From: Candidatus Falkowiibacteriota bacterium | GTDB lineage: Bacteria; Patescibacteriota; Patescibacteriia; Patescibacteriales; UBA12075 | Assembly (NCBI GenBank): GCA_003647675.1 | Contig: QMNH01000008.1 | Location: 1-13,475, forward strand | Direction of reading: 5' to 3' | DNA: 13,475 bases | Part shown: in pieces, positions 13,207-13,475 of the stretch | How positions within the stretch are numbered: the first letter of the stretch is position 1 | Layout of the letters: each line of letters opens with the position of its first letter | Notes under the pieces: generated by a model | Told to the model about the DNA's origin: nothing | Database searches by the model: none | The model's input: the letters and a program-made list of their open reading frames with translations, nothing else | Made by a program: the position numbers and the translations under genes

Positions 13207-13358
13207 TAATTATAAAATTTTTTATAGCCTTTATATTTTTTTAACATTAGTCATATATTCTTTATAAAATAAAATAGTTATATATGGAGTTTCCTAATTG
13301 AACCATTAAAAAGTTGCTTTAGTTTTTGGGTAGTTTTTTAATACCTATTTTATTAGAA
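13207..13358. other. AT-rich spacer before ywbE
   Basis: No gene seen. From about 13328 the sequence (GGGTAGTTTTTTAATACC...) parallels 11738 onward (GGGTAATTTTTTATACGC...), so the similarity between the two promoter regions begins well before the 19 identical bases. Confidence 0.5.
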
Positions 13359-13377
13359 AGAACTGTTTGATATAATA
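13359..13377 (+). promoter_or_regulatory. Extended -10 promoter of ywbE, identical to that at 11769
   Basis: AGAACTGTTTGATATAATA again, with TGATATAAT as extended -10 and TATAAT at 13371-13376. The -35 position again reads TTTTAT. The start codon is 28 bases after TATAAT. Confidence 0.75.
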
Positions 13378-13404
13378 AATTTATAAATATTAATACAAAA
13401 AAAT

Positions 13405-13475
13405 ATGAACGGACAAAATAGATCTGACGTTAAACCTGGACTGCATGTGTCCATTGTACAAAAACAAGATCAACG
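13405..13475 (+). CDS. ywbE: YwbE family protein (DUF2196), 5' part only
   Basis: The 23 visible codons read MNGQNRSDVKPGLHVSIVQK then QDQ. This matches the start of the small YwbE family (about 60-65 residues; B. subtilis YwbE begins MNGQ, followed by a KPGL/QPGL and VDIVLKQDQR stretch as I recall). The family is a conserved small beta-rich cytoplasmic protein of unknown function. The gene runs off the right edge. It starts 28 bases after the TATAAT of its promoter, with no Shine-Dalgarno. Confidence 0.9.
   Translation, partial: MNGQNRSDVKPGLHVSIVQKQDQ

Noticed and set aside
12751..13247. Two minus-strand frames of 132-134 codons over the 12703 gene
   Set aside because: One starts beyond the strong plus-strand terminator and neither has a ribosome site; the plus-strand gene has a Shine-Dalgarno, promoter and terminator.

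Overview
The window looks like a chromosomal stretch of a bacterium from the Candidate Phyla Radiation (Patescibacteria), probably within the Parcubacteria. The grounds are AT-rich DNA with very AT-rich spacers, housekeeping genes mostly without a Shine-Dalgarno sequence, a shortened FeoB, a membrane-anchored FAM173-like methyltransferase, and a single-anchor secreted protein of a type I recall from these genomes. TGA ends several genes (feoA, the methyltransferase, the 12703 gene), so the TGA=Gly code of Gracilibacteria/Absconditabacteria is excluded. The lineage call is inference; no phylogenetic marker other than S15 is present.

Layout. 1-4117, minus strand: a sugar and cell-wall group with a GH130 glycoside phosphorylase-like gene (apparently leaderless mRNA), a GalT-like nucleotidyltransferase, and penicillin-binding protein 1A, which runs off the left edge. 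4163-4873, plus strand: a two-gene unit of unknown small proteins with strong Shine-Dalgarno sequences and its own promoter, closed by a bidirectional terminator. 4893-8375, minus strand: rpsO - NYN-domain protein - pnp, the classic S15/PNPase pair with a putative nuclease between them. 8544-8811: tRNA-Arg(TCT) with promoter and hairpin, followed by a second copy of its last 21 bp. 8847-11429, plus strand: a membrane methyltransferase, then feoA and feoB overlapping by ATGA. 11641-11749: tRNA-His(GTG) with an intrinsic terminator. 11813-13475, plus strand: a secreted cysteine-containing protein, an unknown 144-residue protein with a perfect Shine-Dalgarno and its own terminator, and the start of ywbE.

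How the genes work together. GH130 enzymes release a sugar-1-phosphate and GalT-like enzymes act on sugar-1-phosphates, so the first pair may form a short path from glycan to activated sugar next to a wall-synthesis gene. rpsO-NYN-pnp links ribosome supply to RNA turnover. feoAB imports ferrous iron. I see no defence island, CRISPR array, transposase or phage gene, and no clearly new multi-gene system. The points most worth a second look are the altered nucleotide-specificity motif and missing regulatory domain of FeoB, the duplicated tRNA 3' end, the near-identical extended -10 promoters at 11769 and 13359, the leaderless GH130 gene, and the small unknown genes whose translation signals differ from their neighbours.
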